Shown here piece by piece: positions 1 through 6,693 of a DNA stretch of 42,874 nt; position 1 is the stretch's first letter, and each line of letters begins with the position of its first letter. A program made the position numbers and the translations under genes. The stretch covers positions 1-42,874 of the IMG/VR virus record IMGVR_UViG_3300021364_000051. One strand, given 5' to 3'. This stretch comes from a virus. The notes under the pieces were generated by a model that worked only from the letters and a program-made list of their open reading frames with translations, had not been told where the DNA came from and ran no database searches.

Positions 1-248
1 CTGTAGAGTTGGCACTCATCTATGCAAACCGTGATGCCAGTGACAATATCACCTTCACATTCCCTCTGACTATCACACCATTTACTTACGGTAGTGGAAC
101 TGTTGGTCGTGGTTATCTGCTGAGACCAACCATTACTGCATATATGGCAAATGATCAGGATGTTAATTCCAGATCACTTCTAGCAATCAAAGCAGATAAT
201 CCAATCCTTGTTAATCCAATCGCAGTCCTCTTTACTATACAACGATGA
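1..248 (+). CDS. Partial structural protein, C-terminal end
   Basis: The reading frame is open from the window edge to a stop at 246-248, so this is the 3' end of a gene that begins upstream. The visible part is rich in Thr, Ile and Phe with alternating polar and hydrophobic residues (for example the stretch NITFTFPLTITPF), as expected of beta-rich phage virion proteins. No family is recognised. Its stop overlaps the start of the next gene (ATGA), so the two are probably translated as a pair; since the next gene looks like a surface adhesin, this is likely another tail-fibre or capsid decoration component. TTG at 9 could start a 79-residue protein, but an open upstream frame makes a longer gene more likely. 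Confidence 0.6.
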   Translation, partial: VELALIYANRDASDNITFTFPLTITPFTYGSGTVGRGYLLRPTITAYMANDQDVNSRSLLAIKADNPILVNPIAVLFTIQR

Positions 249-1861
249 ATACAATTAGAGTAGTACATAATCATGCAGGCAACTGTATCAACTTTTATAA
301 CTCAACACAACCTGTGTTTTGGAATGGTTGTCTCAGTGCAAGTGTTGCTGCTGGAACAACAGATAGAATTAATATTGAAAATAGTATTAGGGACGTAGGT
401 ACTGGTAGTAGCATCTACGAATTCTTTAGAGTTCCATATACCTTATTTGTTGATGCTGATAATGTCGGGTTCACCAGTGCTCAGGGTGCCGTAAATTATA
501 TCAATGATGCTGCTAATACTATCAGTCAAACCAGTAGGTTTATTCTGAGTGATGCGGATACCATTGATTTCAAGGTTGATGACTCCTTCAGCACTATTCT
601 GTTGGACAATGGTGATGAGTATCCCACTGACTACCTTAAGGCATCTGCAAGTGGAGATAACATCAATATCACAACTCTGCAGTCATCATCAGAGATTATC
701 ATCTATGAGGGATTGAGAGTTGCAAACGTAACCGTTAATGGTGTTGGTCTTGGAACCACACAAGGAAATGTAGTTAATGATTTGAACTCTTTGTTCACAC
801 AAACTGGTGGATCACAACCTCCAGTCATCTCCTCAGCTAGTTCTATTAGTGTTGGTGTTGGTTCTATTATCAACTATGAAGCAACAACAACTGGTGGTGA
901 AGTAGCAGCATTTGAGTGGACTAATCTACCAGAAGGTATCACTCAGGTTACTAACCACCCACAGAAACTGATTGGTGGTTCTGATTTGAATGCTGGTACA
1001 TACACAATGACACTGAGAGCACACAACTATGTTGGGATGGCAAAGACTACCATTACACTTAATGTAACTCAAGATTATACAAACTCAAAATCCACACAGT
1101 TTGATGACACTGAATATACCATCAGAACAAGACAGAGTGGTGAATTTTCAAATCTGTATAAACCAAGTGGTTCAGCAATGCCTGCCCATAGTTATTCTAT
1201 GTGGTTCAAACCAGTCTCATCAAGTAATCCTCCCAATAACCAATCCGTTTTCTTTGCCTTTAGTCAGTTAGGAACATTTAGTGGAACAAGTTATATTGAT
1301 CTCAGGTGGCTAGGACCTAATGCTAGTAATCAAAGACTTAGATTACAGTATTCTGTTTCAGGTAGTAGTAATAGATTGACATTACTCACTGATGTGGGAA
1401 CAATTCCTGCTGATGGTACTTGGAAACATATTGTTGTAACATTTGATGGAGCCACTGATGGTTTACTAGAAGCTACTCCATATACTTTAAAAATTTATAT
1501 TAATGGTTCAGAAGTATCGACCACTTCAACTACATTCAGTCAAGGTGGTGGAGTTGCTGATAGTGATGGAGCAATCGAACCTGTATTTGTTGGGTTTGGT
1601 CGTAACCCATCTGGTTTCCACCTGAGAGGTTCTCTCATTGATGAGTTTGGATATTGGAACCAAGAACTTACGTCATCTCAAGTTTCTAGTCTCTACAACT
1701 CTGGAGCACCATCCGACCTCACTGCCTTCAGTCCATCAGCTGCTCACGTTTATAGAATGGGTGATGGTGATACCTTCCCAACTATTGAGGATAGAGTCGG
1801 AAATGCAGACCAGACAATGACTAATATGTCTTCTTCTGCTTTCGTAACTGAAGTTCCTTAA
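245..1861 (+). CDS. Virion adhesin-like protein, Ig-like plus LamG-like domains
   Basis: A 538-residue protein with three parts. Residues about 1-190 are beta-rich with no recognised family. Residues about 194-278 look like a bacterial Ig-like domain: they begin PPVISSASSISVGVGS and end AGTYTMTLRAHNYVG, like PIG/cadherin-like folds. Residues about 312-485 look like a LamG/concanavalin-type jelly roll: SYSMWFKP near the start, WKHIVVTFDG and LKIYINGSEV in the middle, and GSLIDEFGYWNQELTSSQV near the end. Such domains in phages usually bind surface sugars and sit on fibres or capsid decorations. The start ATG overlaps the previous stop. An inverted repeat and a terminator follow immediately, so it ends a late operon. 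Family call is by eye. Confidence 0.75.
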   Translation: MNTIRVVHNHAGNCINFYNSTQPVFWNGCLSASVAAGTTDRINIENSIRDVGTGSSIYEFFRVPYTLFVDADNVGFTSAQGAVNYINDAANTISQTSRFILSDADTIDFKVDDSFSTILLDNGDEYPTDYLKASASGDNINITTLQSSSEIIIYEGLRVANVTVNGVGLGTTQGNVVNDLNSLFTQTGGSQPPVISSASSISVGVGSIINYEATTTGGEVAAFEWTNLPEGITQVTNHPQKLIGGSDLNAGTYTMTLRAHNYVGMAKTTITLNVTQDYTNSKSTQFDDTEYTIRTRQSGEFSNLYKPSGSAMPAHSYSMWFKPVSSSNPPNNQSVFFAFSQLGTFSGTSYIDLRWLGPNASNQRLRLQYSVSGSSNRLTLLTDVGTIPADGTWKHIVVTFDGATDGLLEATPYTLKIYINGSEVSTTSTTFSQGGGVADSDGAIEPVFVGFGRNPSGFHLRGSLIDEFGYWNQELTSSQVSSLYNSGAPSDLTAFSPSAAHVYRMGDGDTFPTIEDRVGNADQTMTNMSSSAFVTEVP

Positions 1862-1913
1862 CCTTTAATAAGGATTTCTCTTATTAAAGGAAACCCACTA
1901 AACCTTTAATAAG
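1862..1913. repeat. Perfect 11-bp inverted repeat plus a third copy of the arm
   Basis: CCTTTAATAAG at 1862-1872 is followed after a 7-base loop by its exact complement CTTATTAAAGG at 1880-1890. The same arm, CCTTTAATAAG, recurs in direct orientation at 1903-1913. The hairpin directly follows the stop of the adhesin gene but has no T tract of its own, so it may act as an mRNA 3' end stabiliser. The third arm can compete for pairing with the 1880-1890 arm. Confidence 0.7.
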
Positions 1914-1934
1914 ACCACTTCCACAACCGTCACA

Positions 1935-1960
1935 GCACTCCTTGCACGGGGTGCTTTTTT
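1935..1960 (+). terminator. Intrinsic terminator
   Basis: GCACTCC (1935-1941) pairs with GGGGTGC (1948-1954, one T-G pair) around a 6-base loop TTGCAC, and a run of six T (1955-1960) follows. It ends transcription from the upstream structural genes. The loop is also the -35 element of the promoter listed next. Confidence 0.85.
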
Positions 1961-1970
1961 ATTGTATAAT
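1942..1970 (+). promoter_or_regulatory. Sigma-70 type promoter sharing the terminator loop
   Basis: TTGCAC at 1942-1947 and TATAAT at 1965-1970 are separated by exactly 17 bases. Expected transcription start is about 1977, just ahead of the gene at 1994. The -35 hexamer is the loop of the terminator hairpin and the T tract is part of the spacer. Confidence 0.75.
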
Positions 1971-1993
1971 ACTCTTATAGTCAATCAGGAACT

Positions 1994-2242
1994 ATGACTG
2001 AACAAGAAAGAAAGGCATTGAATAAACTAACACAAGAACAAATAAAAACCCTTGAAGATGCATTTAATTCAATTCCAGAAAAACTGAGAACTGGAAAGTA
2101 TAAAACTATGGAAGGAATTGAAGAACAACTTGCGAGTGGTACTAAAATTATCTTTTATATGAAATGTGAAGGTAAAGTTGATAAAGATGGTGAATATAAA
2201 GAGTTTGAAATGAAGGGTATGAAACTTGGTGAAGATGACTGA
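1994..2242 (+). CDS. Hypothetical protein, 82 aa
   Basis: Unrecognised. Highly charged and soluble: the first 40 residues are Glu/Lys/Gln rich (MTEQERKALNKLTQEQI) and probably helical, and the C-terminal half alternates in a beta pattern (TKIIFYMKCEGKV) with one cysteine. AGGA lies about 5 bases before the ATG, supporting this start. The gene is alone between two terminator/promoter units, so it is a single-gene cassette with its own strong early-type promoter. No function can be inferred. Confidence 0.7.
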   Translation: MTEQERKALNKLTQEQIKTLEDAFNSIPEKLRTGKYKTMEGIEEQLASGTKIIFYMKCEGKVDKDGEYKEFEMKGMKLGEDD

Positions 2243-2270
2243 AGAACAACAAGAACTGTATGACATCACA

Positions 2271-2296
2271 GCACTCTTTGACACGAGTGCTTTTTT
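2271..2296 (+). terminator. Intrinsic terminator
   Basis: GCACTC (2271-2276) pairs with GAGTGC (2285-2290) around an 8-base loop TTTGACAC, followed by six T. It is nearly the same as the terminator at 1935-1960 and ends the single-gene transcript from 1994. Confidence 0.85.
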
Positions 2297-2306
2297 ATTG
2301 TATAAT
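2278..2306 (+). promoter_or_regulatory. Perfect consensus sigma-70 promoter inside a terminator
   Basis: TTGACA at 2278-2283 and TATAAT at 2301-2306 with 17-base spacing. The -35 lies wholly inside the terminator loop. Predicted start of transcription is near 2313, upstream of the exported-protein genes from 2335. Confidence 0.85.
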
Positions 2307-2334
2307 ATTTTATACAGGATATCAATTAATTATT

Positions 2335-2493
2335 ATGTACTCATTTCTTCCTGGTTTACTTTCTCTCTGTTTTAATACAATTGTTCTTTGTGAGACGACT
2401 CCAATCTCCGGAACAGAGTATTATCACGATGAGAAGTCTTGTTATGTTGATGGAGTTTTCTATAAGAAATGTGAGGATTTTCAAGATGATTGA
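2335..2493 (+). CDS. Small exported protein, 52 aa
   Basis: ATG at 2335 is the first in-frame ATG after the promoter at 2278-2306, which excludes the longer frame. The N-terminus (MYSFLPGLLSLCFNTIVLC) is a hydrophobic segment like a signal peptide or lipoprotein signal. It is followed by a short polar tail with three more cysteines or cysteine-flanking charged residues (SCYVDGVFYKKCEDF). Suggests a periplasmic or membrane-attached small protein. It overlaps the next gene by 8 bases. Function unknown. Confidence 0.55.
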   Translation: MYSFLPGLLSLCFNTIVLCETTPISGTEYYHDEKSCYVDGVFYKKCEDFQDD

Positions 2494-2716
2494 ACTCACA
2501 CTTATGGTACTCTTAAACTCTGTTGCGATTGATTTTTGTAAGTATCGAGAGCAAGACAATGATGTCCTGAAGTCTGTACTTTTAGCATATACTGATGCAA
2601 ATCAAAAGTATGGAAGTGATAATGTCAAGGAAGTGATTGAACGGTCTGATAACATTAAGTTTCTTGCAATCGCAACTGTGATTACGAAGTGTCCAACACA
2701 ACTGGGAGGATTATGA
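2486..2716 (+). CDS. Small protein with hydrophobic N-terminus, 76 aa
   Basis: Starts at ATG 2486 inside the end of the previous gene. The first about 17 residues (MIELTLMVLLNSVAIDF) could be a signal or a membrane segment. The remainder is polar with an Asn/Asp-rich helix-like region and a hydrophobic end (FLAIATVITKC). No family recognised. The stop overlaps the next ATG (ATGA at 2713), so it is co-translated within a run of short, possibly envelope-directed genes. Confidence 0.5.
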   Translation: MIELTLMVLLNSVAIDFCKYREQDNDVLKSVLLAYTDANQKYGSDNVKEVIERSDNIKFLAIATVITKCPTQLGGL

Positions 2717-3066
2717 AATATCTACTTGCACCATTACTGTTTATTTTACCGGCACATTCACACACCAATGATTTCAATATTGTGGTGAATGGAAAGTGTG
2801 ATGTGTTCTCTTATAACACAAGGGAAAGAGTGAAATGTGTTGTGATTAATCTTGGTGACGGAGGTTATGTTACCAATGTCAATGATAATCAAGTTTATAT
2901 CAATGAAAGTATTGATAAGATGTATATTAATGGAAAGGAATGTAATGTTCCTAGTATTAAATCAAACAATGCGGCAATATCAAGTATCTGTATGTCAACT
3001 CCCGATCTTTATACTGTTGTGATGCCAATTCGTTCTGAACTTGAGGGTAATGCAAACTATTATTAA
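2713..3066 (+). CDS. Secreted protein with signal peptide, 117 aa
   Basis: GGGAGG lies 4 bases before ATG 2713. The N-terminus MKYLLAPLLFILPAHS is a classic Sec signal peptide (basic residue, hydrophobic core, small residues at a likely cleavage site). The mature part has paired cysteines (GKCDVF, RVKCVV, GKECNV, SSICMS), which fits disulfide bonds in the periplasm, and a beta-rich pattern. Third consecutive short gene with an export-like N-terminus; the group may act on the host envelope during infection. That role is inference only. Confidence 0.65.
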   Translation: MKYLLAPLLFILPAHSHTNDFNIVVNGKCDVFSYNTRERVKCVVINLGDGGYVTNVNDNQVYINESIDKMYINGKECNVPSIKSNNAAISSICMSTPDLYTVVMPIRSELEGNANYY

Positions 3067-3250
3067 TCATGCATCTGCATTTTGGACTGTCGTAGTAATG
3101 AACTGCATTCAACCTGTGAATTGGCAATATTGTCTTCCAATTAACGAATGGTTATTTCCAGAAGTTATGATTGGTATTCAATATTATATTGACAAAGATA
3201 TGAATTTTTTGTATAATAATGAACGAGATTACTTAAAAAACCTCAAATGA
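3050..3250 (+). CDS. Hypothetical protein, 66 aa
   Basis: Starts at ATG 3050 after GAGGG, overlapping the previous stop, and its stop overlaps talC (ATGA at 3247), the tight packing typical of real genes here. Aromatic and hydrophobic (SAFWTVVVMNCIQPVNW, WLFPEVMIGIQYY), possibly membrane-associated. A perfect promoter for talC lies within its 3' end. The protein is not recognised and could be poorly conserved. Confidence 0.45.
   Translation: MQTIINHASAFWTVVVMNCIQPVNWQYCLPINEWLFPEVMIGIQYYIDKDMNFLYNNERDYLKNLK
3189..3217 (+). promoter_or_regulatory. Consensus sigma-70 promoter for talC
   Basis: TTGACA 3189-3194 and TATAAT 3212-3217 with 17-base spacing, lying inside the 3' end of the preceding gene. 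Transcription would start near 3224, giving talC a leader of about 23 bases. Confidence 0.85.
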
Positions 3251-3894
3251 AAATTTTTCTTGACACTGCAGATACTGAAATCATCGGTAAGTATTTTGAA
3301 ACTGGTTTGATTGATGGTGTCACTACTAATCCATCATTGATTATGAAAGCAGGACGAGATCCTGAAGTTGTTTATCAAGAGATTAAAGATATTGGAGTCA
3401 AAGATATTAGTATGGAAGTTATGGGTGATGCCCAAACTATGCTATCTGAAGGACTTCGATTATCTGAAAAATTTGGAAGTGTTTCTACAATCAAACTTCC
3501 ATGCACACGGGAAGGTCTTTTGGTTTGTAAGGAACTCTCTAAGGAGAAGATCCGTACTAACGTCACATTGATCTTCTGTGCTTCTCAAGCAGTCCTAGCA
3601 GCAAAGGCTGGTGCAACTTATGTCTCACCCTTTGTGGGACGTTTGGACGATCAATCAGTTGCGGGTCTAGAGGTTGTACGATCTATCACAGAACTCTATT
3701 GTTCTCACCGAATGGAAACTAAAGTTCTTGCGGCATCAATTCGTACTGTTCAACGTGCGATTCGTTCTTGGTACAATGGTGCTGAGATTTGTACAATGCC
3801 ACCTAAAGTTTTTGACGCAATGTATGATCACATTTTGACTGACAAAGGTCTTGAAATCTTTGATCGTGATGCTGCTAAGATTGTAAAGGCATGA
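3247..3894 (+). CDS. talC: Transaldolase, TalC/FSA-like
   Basis: A 215-residue small-type transaldolase of the TalC/fructose-6-phosphate aldolase subfamily, a (beta/alpha)8 barrel. It opens MKIFLDTADTEIIGKY and has the VTTNPSLIMK motif at about residues 25-34. The Schiff-base lysine is Lys83 in STIKLPCT, with the TNVTLIF and YVSPFVGRLDD motifs following. It interconverts sugar phosphates in the pentose phosphate pathway. In marine cyanophages talC is a well-known host-derived gene that, with CP12, diverts carbon from the Calvin cycle to NADPH and ribose for nucleotides. Length is normal and it looks intact. It has its own consensus promoter and overlaps both neighbours. Confidence 0.95.
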   Translation: MKIFLDTADTEIIGKYFETGLIDGVTTNPSLIMKAGRDPEVVYQEIKDIGVKDISMEVMGDAQTMLSEGLRLSEKFGSVSTIKLPCTREGLLVCKELSKEKIRTNVTLIFCASQAVLAAKAGATYVSPFVGRLDDQSVAGLEVVRSITELYCSHRMETKVLAASIRTVQRAIRSWYNGAEICTMPPKVFDAMYDHILTDKGLEIFDRDAAKIVKA

Positions 3895-4094
3895 CTTTAA
3901 AAACTTTTTCACAAACTTCAGATGGTTTATATGATCGTCATGTTTATAAATTGAATGTTCCTGGACATCAGTCAGTTATAATTGAAGATTATGAAATACT
4001 TCGTGCGGTATGGTTTGAAAAATTCGATGCTTTTAAAGGTTGTACTGTAGAAATACTTGACGTAAAACCGAAAAAAAATAAAGGATTTGGTTGA
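3891..4094 (+). CDS. Conserved cyanophage hypothetical, 67 aa
   Basis: ATGA overlap with talC indicates translational coupling. The small protein has a beta-rich middle (HVYKLNVPGHQSVIIEDY) and ends in a basic tail (KPKKNKGFG). I recall similar short proteins in other cyanophages but no function. The last gene before a terminator at 4160. Confidence 0.6.
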   Translation: MTLKTFSQTSDGLYDRHVYKLNVPGHQSVIIEDYEILRAVWFEKFDAFKGCTVEILDVKPKKNKGFG

Positions 4095-4159
4095 CTAAAT
4101 AATTGCATGAGAGTTGAAACACTCTATATGCAAAGTCAAAAACACTTTTAATACTCTCA

Positions 4160-4191
4160 GGGTAGTCCCGTTACGGGTCTGCCCTTTTTTT
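4160..4191 (+). terminator. Intrinsic terminator after the talC operon
   Basis: GGGTAG (4160-4165) pairs with CTGCCC (4179-4184); inside, after a T-T mismatch, CCCG pairs with CGGG around a TTA loop. Seven T follow. Strong hairpin with T tract. Confidence 0.9.
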
Positions 4192-4209
4192 GTCCTTTAC
4201 TCGTATTGT

Positions 4210-4596
4210 ATGGATCTTTACGCAACTCCTCAAGGATATCTCTATAACTTGCACACCGTAAACAGAAAGGAAGCTAAGAAAATGTGGAGAAAAAAAATTA
4301 AAGAGCAGTGGGACAATCAGTGTGCTTACTGCGGTTCAACAGAGAATCTTACGATAGACCATGTGGTTCCAAAATCTAAAGGAGGAACAAATTTTACCCA
4401 AAATGTAATTTGCTCATGTTTATCATGCAATGGATCTAAAGCAAATACGGAGTGGGAAGAGTGGTATTTAAATCAAGATTTCTTCCAAGAAGCAAACAAG
4501 AGACGTATTCAAGAATGGATAGGACATCAAGAGGACGGTAAAGTTAAGTTGTATCGATACAAACCTAGACGTAATTACATTCTAGGAGTAGCATAA
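4210..4596 (+). CDS. HNH endonuclease, free-standing
   Basis: A 128-residue protein with an HNH (McrA-like) nuclease core. Zinc-binding CAYCG at about residue 38 is followed by LTIDHVVPKSKGG (the His-containing first strand), then FTQNVI and CLSCNGSK (second CxxC). The conserved Asp-His, Asn and cysteine pairs are all present. Likely a homing endonuclease or nicking nuclease. I chose ATG 4210 because upstream in-frame TTG codons lie in the terminator. The gene is enclosed by terminators at 4160 and 4625, as expected of a self-contained insertion between the talC operon and the glutaredoxin gene. Its target is unknown. Confidence 0.85.
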   Translation: MDLYATPQGYLYNLHTVNRKEAKKMWRKKIKEQWDNQCAYCGSTENLTIDHVVPKSKGGTNFTQNVICSCLSCNGSKANTEWEEWYLNQDFFQEANKRRIQEWIGHQEDGKVKLYRYKPRRNYILGVA

Positions 4597-4624
4597 TCTG
4601 TATATATAATGAACAATATAGAGA

Positions 4625-4649
4625 GAGTCTAAAATTTAGGCTCTTTTTT
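4625..4649 (+). terminator. Intrinsic terminator after HNH gene
   Basis: GAGTCTAA (4625-4632) pairs with TTAGGCTC (4636-4643, one T-G pair) around an AAT loop, followed by six T. Together with 4160-4191 it isolates the HNH gene transcriptionally. Confidence 0.85.
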
Positions 4650-4650
4650 A

Positions 4651-4677
4651 TTGCATAAAAAAATTTCATGCTATAAT
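4651..4677 (+). promoter_or_regulatory. Probable promoter for glutaredoxin operon
   Basis: TATAAT at 4672-4677 is a perfect -10. The best -35 is TTGCAT at 4651-4656, but its 15-base spacing is short. It again lies directly after a terminator T tract, 16 bases before the ATG at 4693. Confidence 0.55.
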
Positions 4678-4692
4678 AAAAAGGTTACTAAA

Positions 4693-4938
4693 ATGAAACA
4701 GAACATGTTTACAATTTACTCAAAAACTGGATGTCCATATTGTGATAAAATCAAGAGAATTATGGAACTTGCAAAATTCGATTATGTTGCTTATACACTT
4801 GGTGTAGACTTTACTAGAGATGAATTCTATGCAGAATTTGGACAAGGATCTACATTTCCGCAAGTTATTATGGATGATAAAAAATTAGGTGGATGTACTG
4901 ATGCGGTAAAATATCTAAAAGAAAATAACATGGTATGA
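4693..4938 (+). CDS. Glutaredoxin
   Basis: An 81-residue thioredoxin-fold protein with the dithiol active site CPYC (YSKTGCPYCDKI, about residues 9-20). It has the cis-proline segment STFPQVIMDD and the glutathione-binding GGCTDAVKYL near the end. Glutaredoxins pass electrons from glutathione to ribonucleotide reductase, and cyanophages often carry one to support dNTP synthesis. ATG 4693 is chosen because it follows the promoter at 4651-4677 and gives the normal family length; TTG 4651 would lie within the promoter. The stop overlaps the next start. Confidence 0.9.
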   Translation: MKQNMFTIYSKTGCPYCDKIKRIMELAKFDYVAYTLGVDFTRDEFYAEFGQGSTFPQVIMDDKKLGGCTDAVKYLKENNMV

Positions 4939-5153
4939 CACTTGAAAAAAATATTCCAGAAAATAAACTAAATAGTGTTGATCGTGGGTTTGAATTAATA
5001 CTATCTCATAGGAGGACAGAGAAAAAAGAAGAACCCCAAAAGTCTTTTGTCTTAAATTTTAAATTATTTAAATTTGAGTTGACTTTTGAGATAAAAAAAC
5101 AAAGTTCTCAAGAAGAGGAGAAAAAACCATGCAAGAAGCACTCATTGCAGTAA
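4935..5153 (+). CDS. Hypothetical charged protein, 72 aa
   Basis: Coupled to the glutaredoxin gene by an ATGA overlap and overlapping the next gene by 25 bases. Lys/Glu rich with an amphipathic Phe-rich centre (FVLNFKLFKFELTFEIKK) and a very polar end. Unrecognised. Its 3' end contains the strong ribosome site GAGGAG for the next gene. Confidence 0.5.
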   Translation: MTLEKNIPENKLNSVDRGFELILSHRRTEKKEEPQKSFVLNFKLFKFELTFEIKKQSSQEEEKKPCKKHSLQ

Positions 5154-5347
5154 GCATATTACTCTTGATTTCTTATGTGTTTATTGGTATAATTGTGGGA
5201 TGGTTAGTAAGGGAAAATCTTTACTCCTACAAAGGATATACACATCCAGAAATGTTTGATGAGAACGGTAATGTTTTACCTGATGAAATTTTAGCAGTAC
5301 GATTTGAAAACAGTTATGACAACTACGAAACAGAGGAAGACGATTGA
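5129..5347 (+). CDS. Single-span membrane protein, 72 aa
   Basis: GAGGAG precedes ATG 5129 by about 8 bases. Residues about 5-27 (ALIAVSILLLISYVFIGIIV) form one transmembrane helix followed by WLVREN, suggesting the polar, acidic C-terminus faces the cytoplasm. Similar small membrane proteins sit at this spot in other cyanophages as far as I recall. It overlaps the DUF6433-like gene by 32 bases, indicating co-translation. Confidence 0.7.
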   Translation: MQEALIAVSILLLISYVFIGIIVGWLVRENLYSYKGYTHPEMFDENGNVLPDEILAVRFENSYDNYETEEDD

Positions 5348-5867
5348 TCCTCTTCCTACAAATGCCTTTATGCATGAAATTCTTGAATTGGTATCCAAAC
5401 AAAGAAGTAATGCTAAAAAAGTAGAAGTTCTTCAGAAAAATGATTGTCTCCCTTTAAAATCAATTCTTATTTGGAATTTTGATGAATCAGTTATTTCACT
5501 TCTTCCTGAAGGAGATGTTCCATACGGAAACCTGAAGGAAGATGTAACTGCTTCTGGAAGTCTTTCGGATAAAATTAAAACATCCTCGCAACAAAATAAT
5601 ACTATTGCTGAAGAATCACTGAGAGCAAAGAAGACATCTATTCGTAAGGAAAGTTCAAAGTTTTATAATTTTGTAAAAGGTGGTAATGATTCACTCTCTT
5701 CTATTCGGAGAGAAGTTATGTTTATCAATATTCTTGAAGGTCTTCATCCAGAAGAAGCAGAAATTTTATGTCTTGTGAAGGATAAAAAACTTGAGACTAA
5801 GTATAAAATTAGTAAAGCAAATGTTGAACAAGCATACCCTGACATCAATTGGGGAGGTCGCAGTTGA
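5316..5867 (+). CDS. Conserved cyanophage protein, DUF6433-like
   Basis: A 183-residue protein I recognise as the conserved cyanophage family DUF6433. Marks are TIDPLPTNAFMHEILELVS near the start, ILIWNFDESVISLLPEGDVPY at about 50-70, FYNFVKGGNDSLSSIRRE at about 120, and LEGLHPEEAEILCLVKDKKL near the end. The middle (about 75-115) is a Ser-rich variable linker. ATG 5316 is chosen over 5304 because it gives the family's usual N-terminus. Function is unknown; universal presence suggests a core role. It is coupled with the next gene. Confidence 0.8.
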   Translation: MTTTKQRKTIDPLPTNAFMHEILELVSKQRSNAKKVEVLQKNDCLPLKSILIWNFDESVISLLPEGDVPYGNLKEDVTASGSLSDKIKTSSQQNNTIAEESLRAKKTSIRKESSKFYNFVKGGNDSLSSIRREVMFINILEGLHPEEAEILCLVKDKKLETKYKISKANVEQAYPDINWGGRS

Positions 5868-6142
5868 AATTTAAGTATATTCAACAAGATTGCGATCCAA
5901 CTTTAGCTGATGATACATCTCTACCAACAAATTCGTTTTTGGTAGAGTATGTTATTGATAAGACAATTCACTATGATATTGTCATGGCAAATAAGCAAGT
6001 GGATATATTTGATTATTATTGGGATCACTTTAGACATGATCTATTGACATTTAATCAGACTAAAGGAAAAATTAATCCTAAGTTGTGGGGATATAAATCT
6101 TCTTCAGAAAAAAAGAAATCAAAAAAGAGAGATGATGACTAA
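5864..6142 (+). CDS. Conserved cyanophage protein, TTG start
   Basis: A 92-residue protein starting at TTG 5864, preceded by GGGGAGG at a spacing of 6 bases. No ATG is suitably placed, and the family N-terminus (M)KFKYIQQDCDP fits. Contains LPTNSFLVEYVID, VDIFDYYWDHF and NPKLWGYK, then a Lys-rich tail. I recall this protein next to the DUF6433 gene in many cyanophages. No function known. The rare start codon with an ideal ribosome site may tune its level. Confidence 0.75.
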   Translation: MKFKYIQQDCDPTLADDTSLPTNSFLVEYVIDKTIHYDIVMANKQVDIFDYYWDHFRHDLLTFNQTKGKINPKLWGYKSSSEKKKSKKRDDD

Positions 6143-6356
6143 AGGTTTTGGTGGATTTGCTAATAACAATATAGATGATTCTAAAGATGGTAAGGCAAAA
6201 ATTACTATTGATCAACGTGAGGTTGATAAACTTCTGAAAGAATATAAAAAAATTAAAAAATATATGAAGTCTTCTATTTTTCAAGTTAAGACTATGGATG
6301 AGACTGAAGAAATAGTCAGTCAGTTAATTCAAGAAGCAAAAGATATCGATCTCTAA
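6135..6356 (+). CDS. Hypothetical coiled protein, 73 aa
   Basis: Two adjacent ATGs (6132, 6135) overlap the preceding stop; I use the second because MTKGFGGFAN is the more typical N-terminus. The centre (VDKLLKEYKKIKKYMKSS) and the end (TEEIVSQLIQEAKDIDL) are helical and charged, suggesting a small helical hairpin. Not recognised. A late-type promoter motif overlaps its stop. Confidence 0.6.
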   Translation: MTKGFGGFANNNIDDSKDGKAKITIDQREVDKLLKEYKKIKKYMKSSIFQVKTMDETEEIVSQLIQEAKDIDL

Positions 6357-6359
6357 ATA
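6352..6359 (+). promoter_or_regulatory. Possible late promoter motif
   Basis: TCTAAATA 20 bases before the ATG at 6379 resembles the T4-like late promoter box (NATAAATA) with one mismatch. It may give the next gene an extra late transcript. Confidence 0.35.
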
Positions 6360-6378
6360 CTTCGGAACAAAAAGAATT

Positions 6379-6693
6379 ATGCTTTCTACACAATATCGAT
6401 TAAAGTTAGAATTTATTTGTAAGTGTATTGCAAATGGTGAAGAAGTAAAATTAGATGATATGATCTGGGCGGAGAAACTTGGAAAAGCAAATACAACTGC
6501 CAGAGAAATGCTTAAAAAGGCAAGACGACAGGCAACACAAGACATTGAAGAAGGAACTTTAGATGATTTTATGAATCGGATGGGACTAGGTGATCCCGAC
6601 CCATCCAACCATAAAACACAATTTGAGGGCGCAGATGACATCAACGAATGGTTCAGACGAGACAGTCCAGAAGACTGGTTACAAAGAGATTAA
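6379..6693 (+). CDS. Conserved cyanophage protein, 104 aa
   Basis: Helical N-terminal part (YRLKLEFICKCIANGEEV), basic centre (REMLKKARRQATQDIEEG) and an acidic, aromatic end (INEWFRRDSPEDWLQRD). I recall proteins of this type in cyanophage genomes, without function. It overlaps the next gene by about 59 bases, a long overlap for this genome, so the start of the next one is less sure. Confidence 0.7.
   Translation: MLSTQYRLKLEFICKCIANGEEVKLDDMIWAEKLGKANTTAREMLKKARRQATQDIEEGTLDDFMNRMGLGDPDPSNHKTQFEGADDINEWFRRDSPEDWLQRD

Noticed and set aside
4114-4209. Longer start (TTG 4114) for the first HNH gene
   Set aside because: The extra 32 codons would cross the terminator hairpin at 4160-4191 and do not look like an HNH N-terminus.
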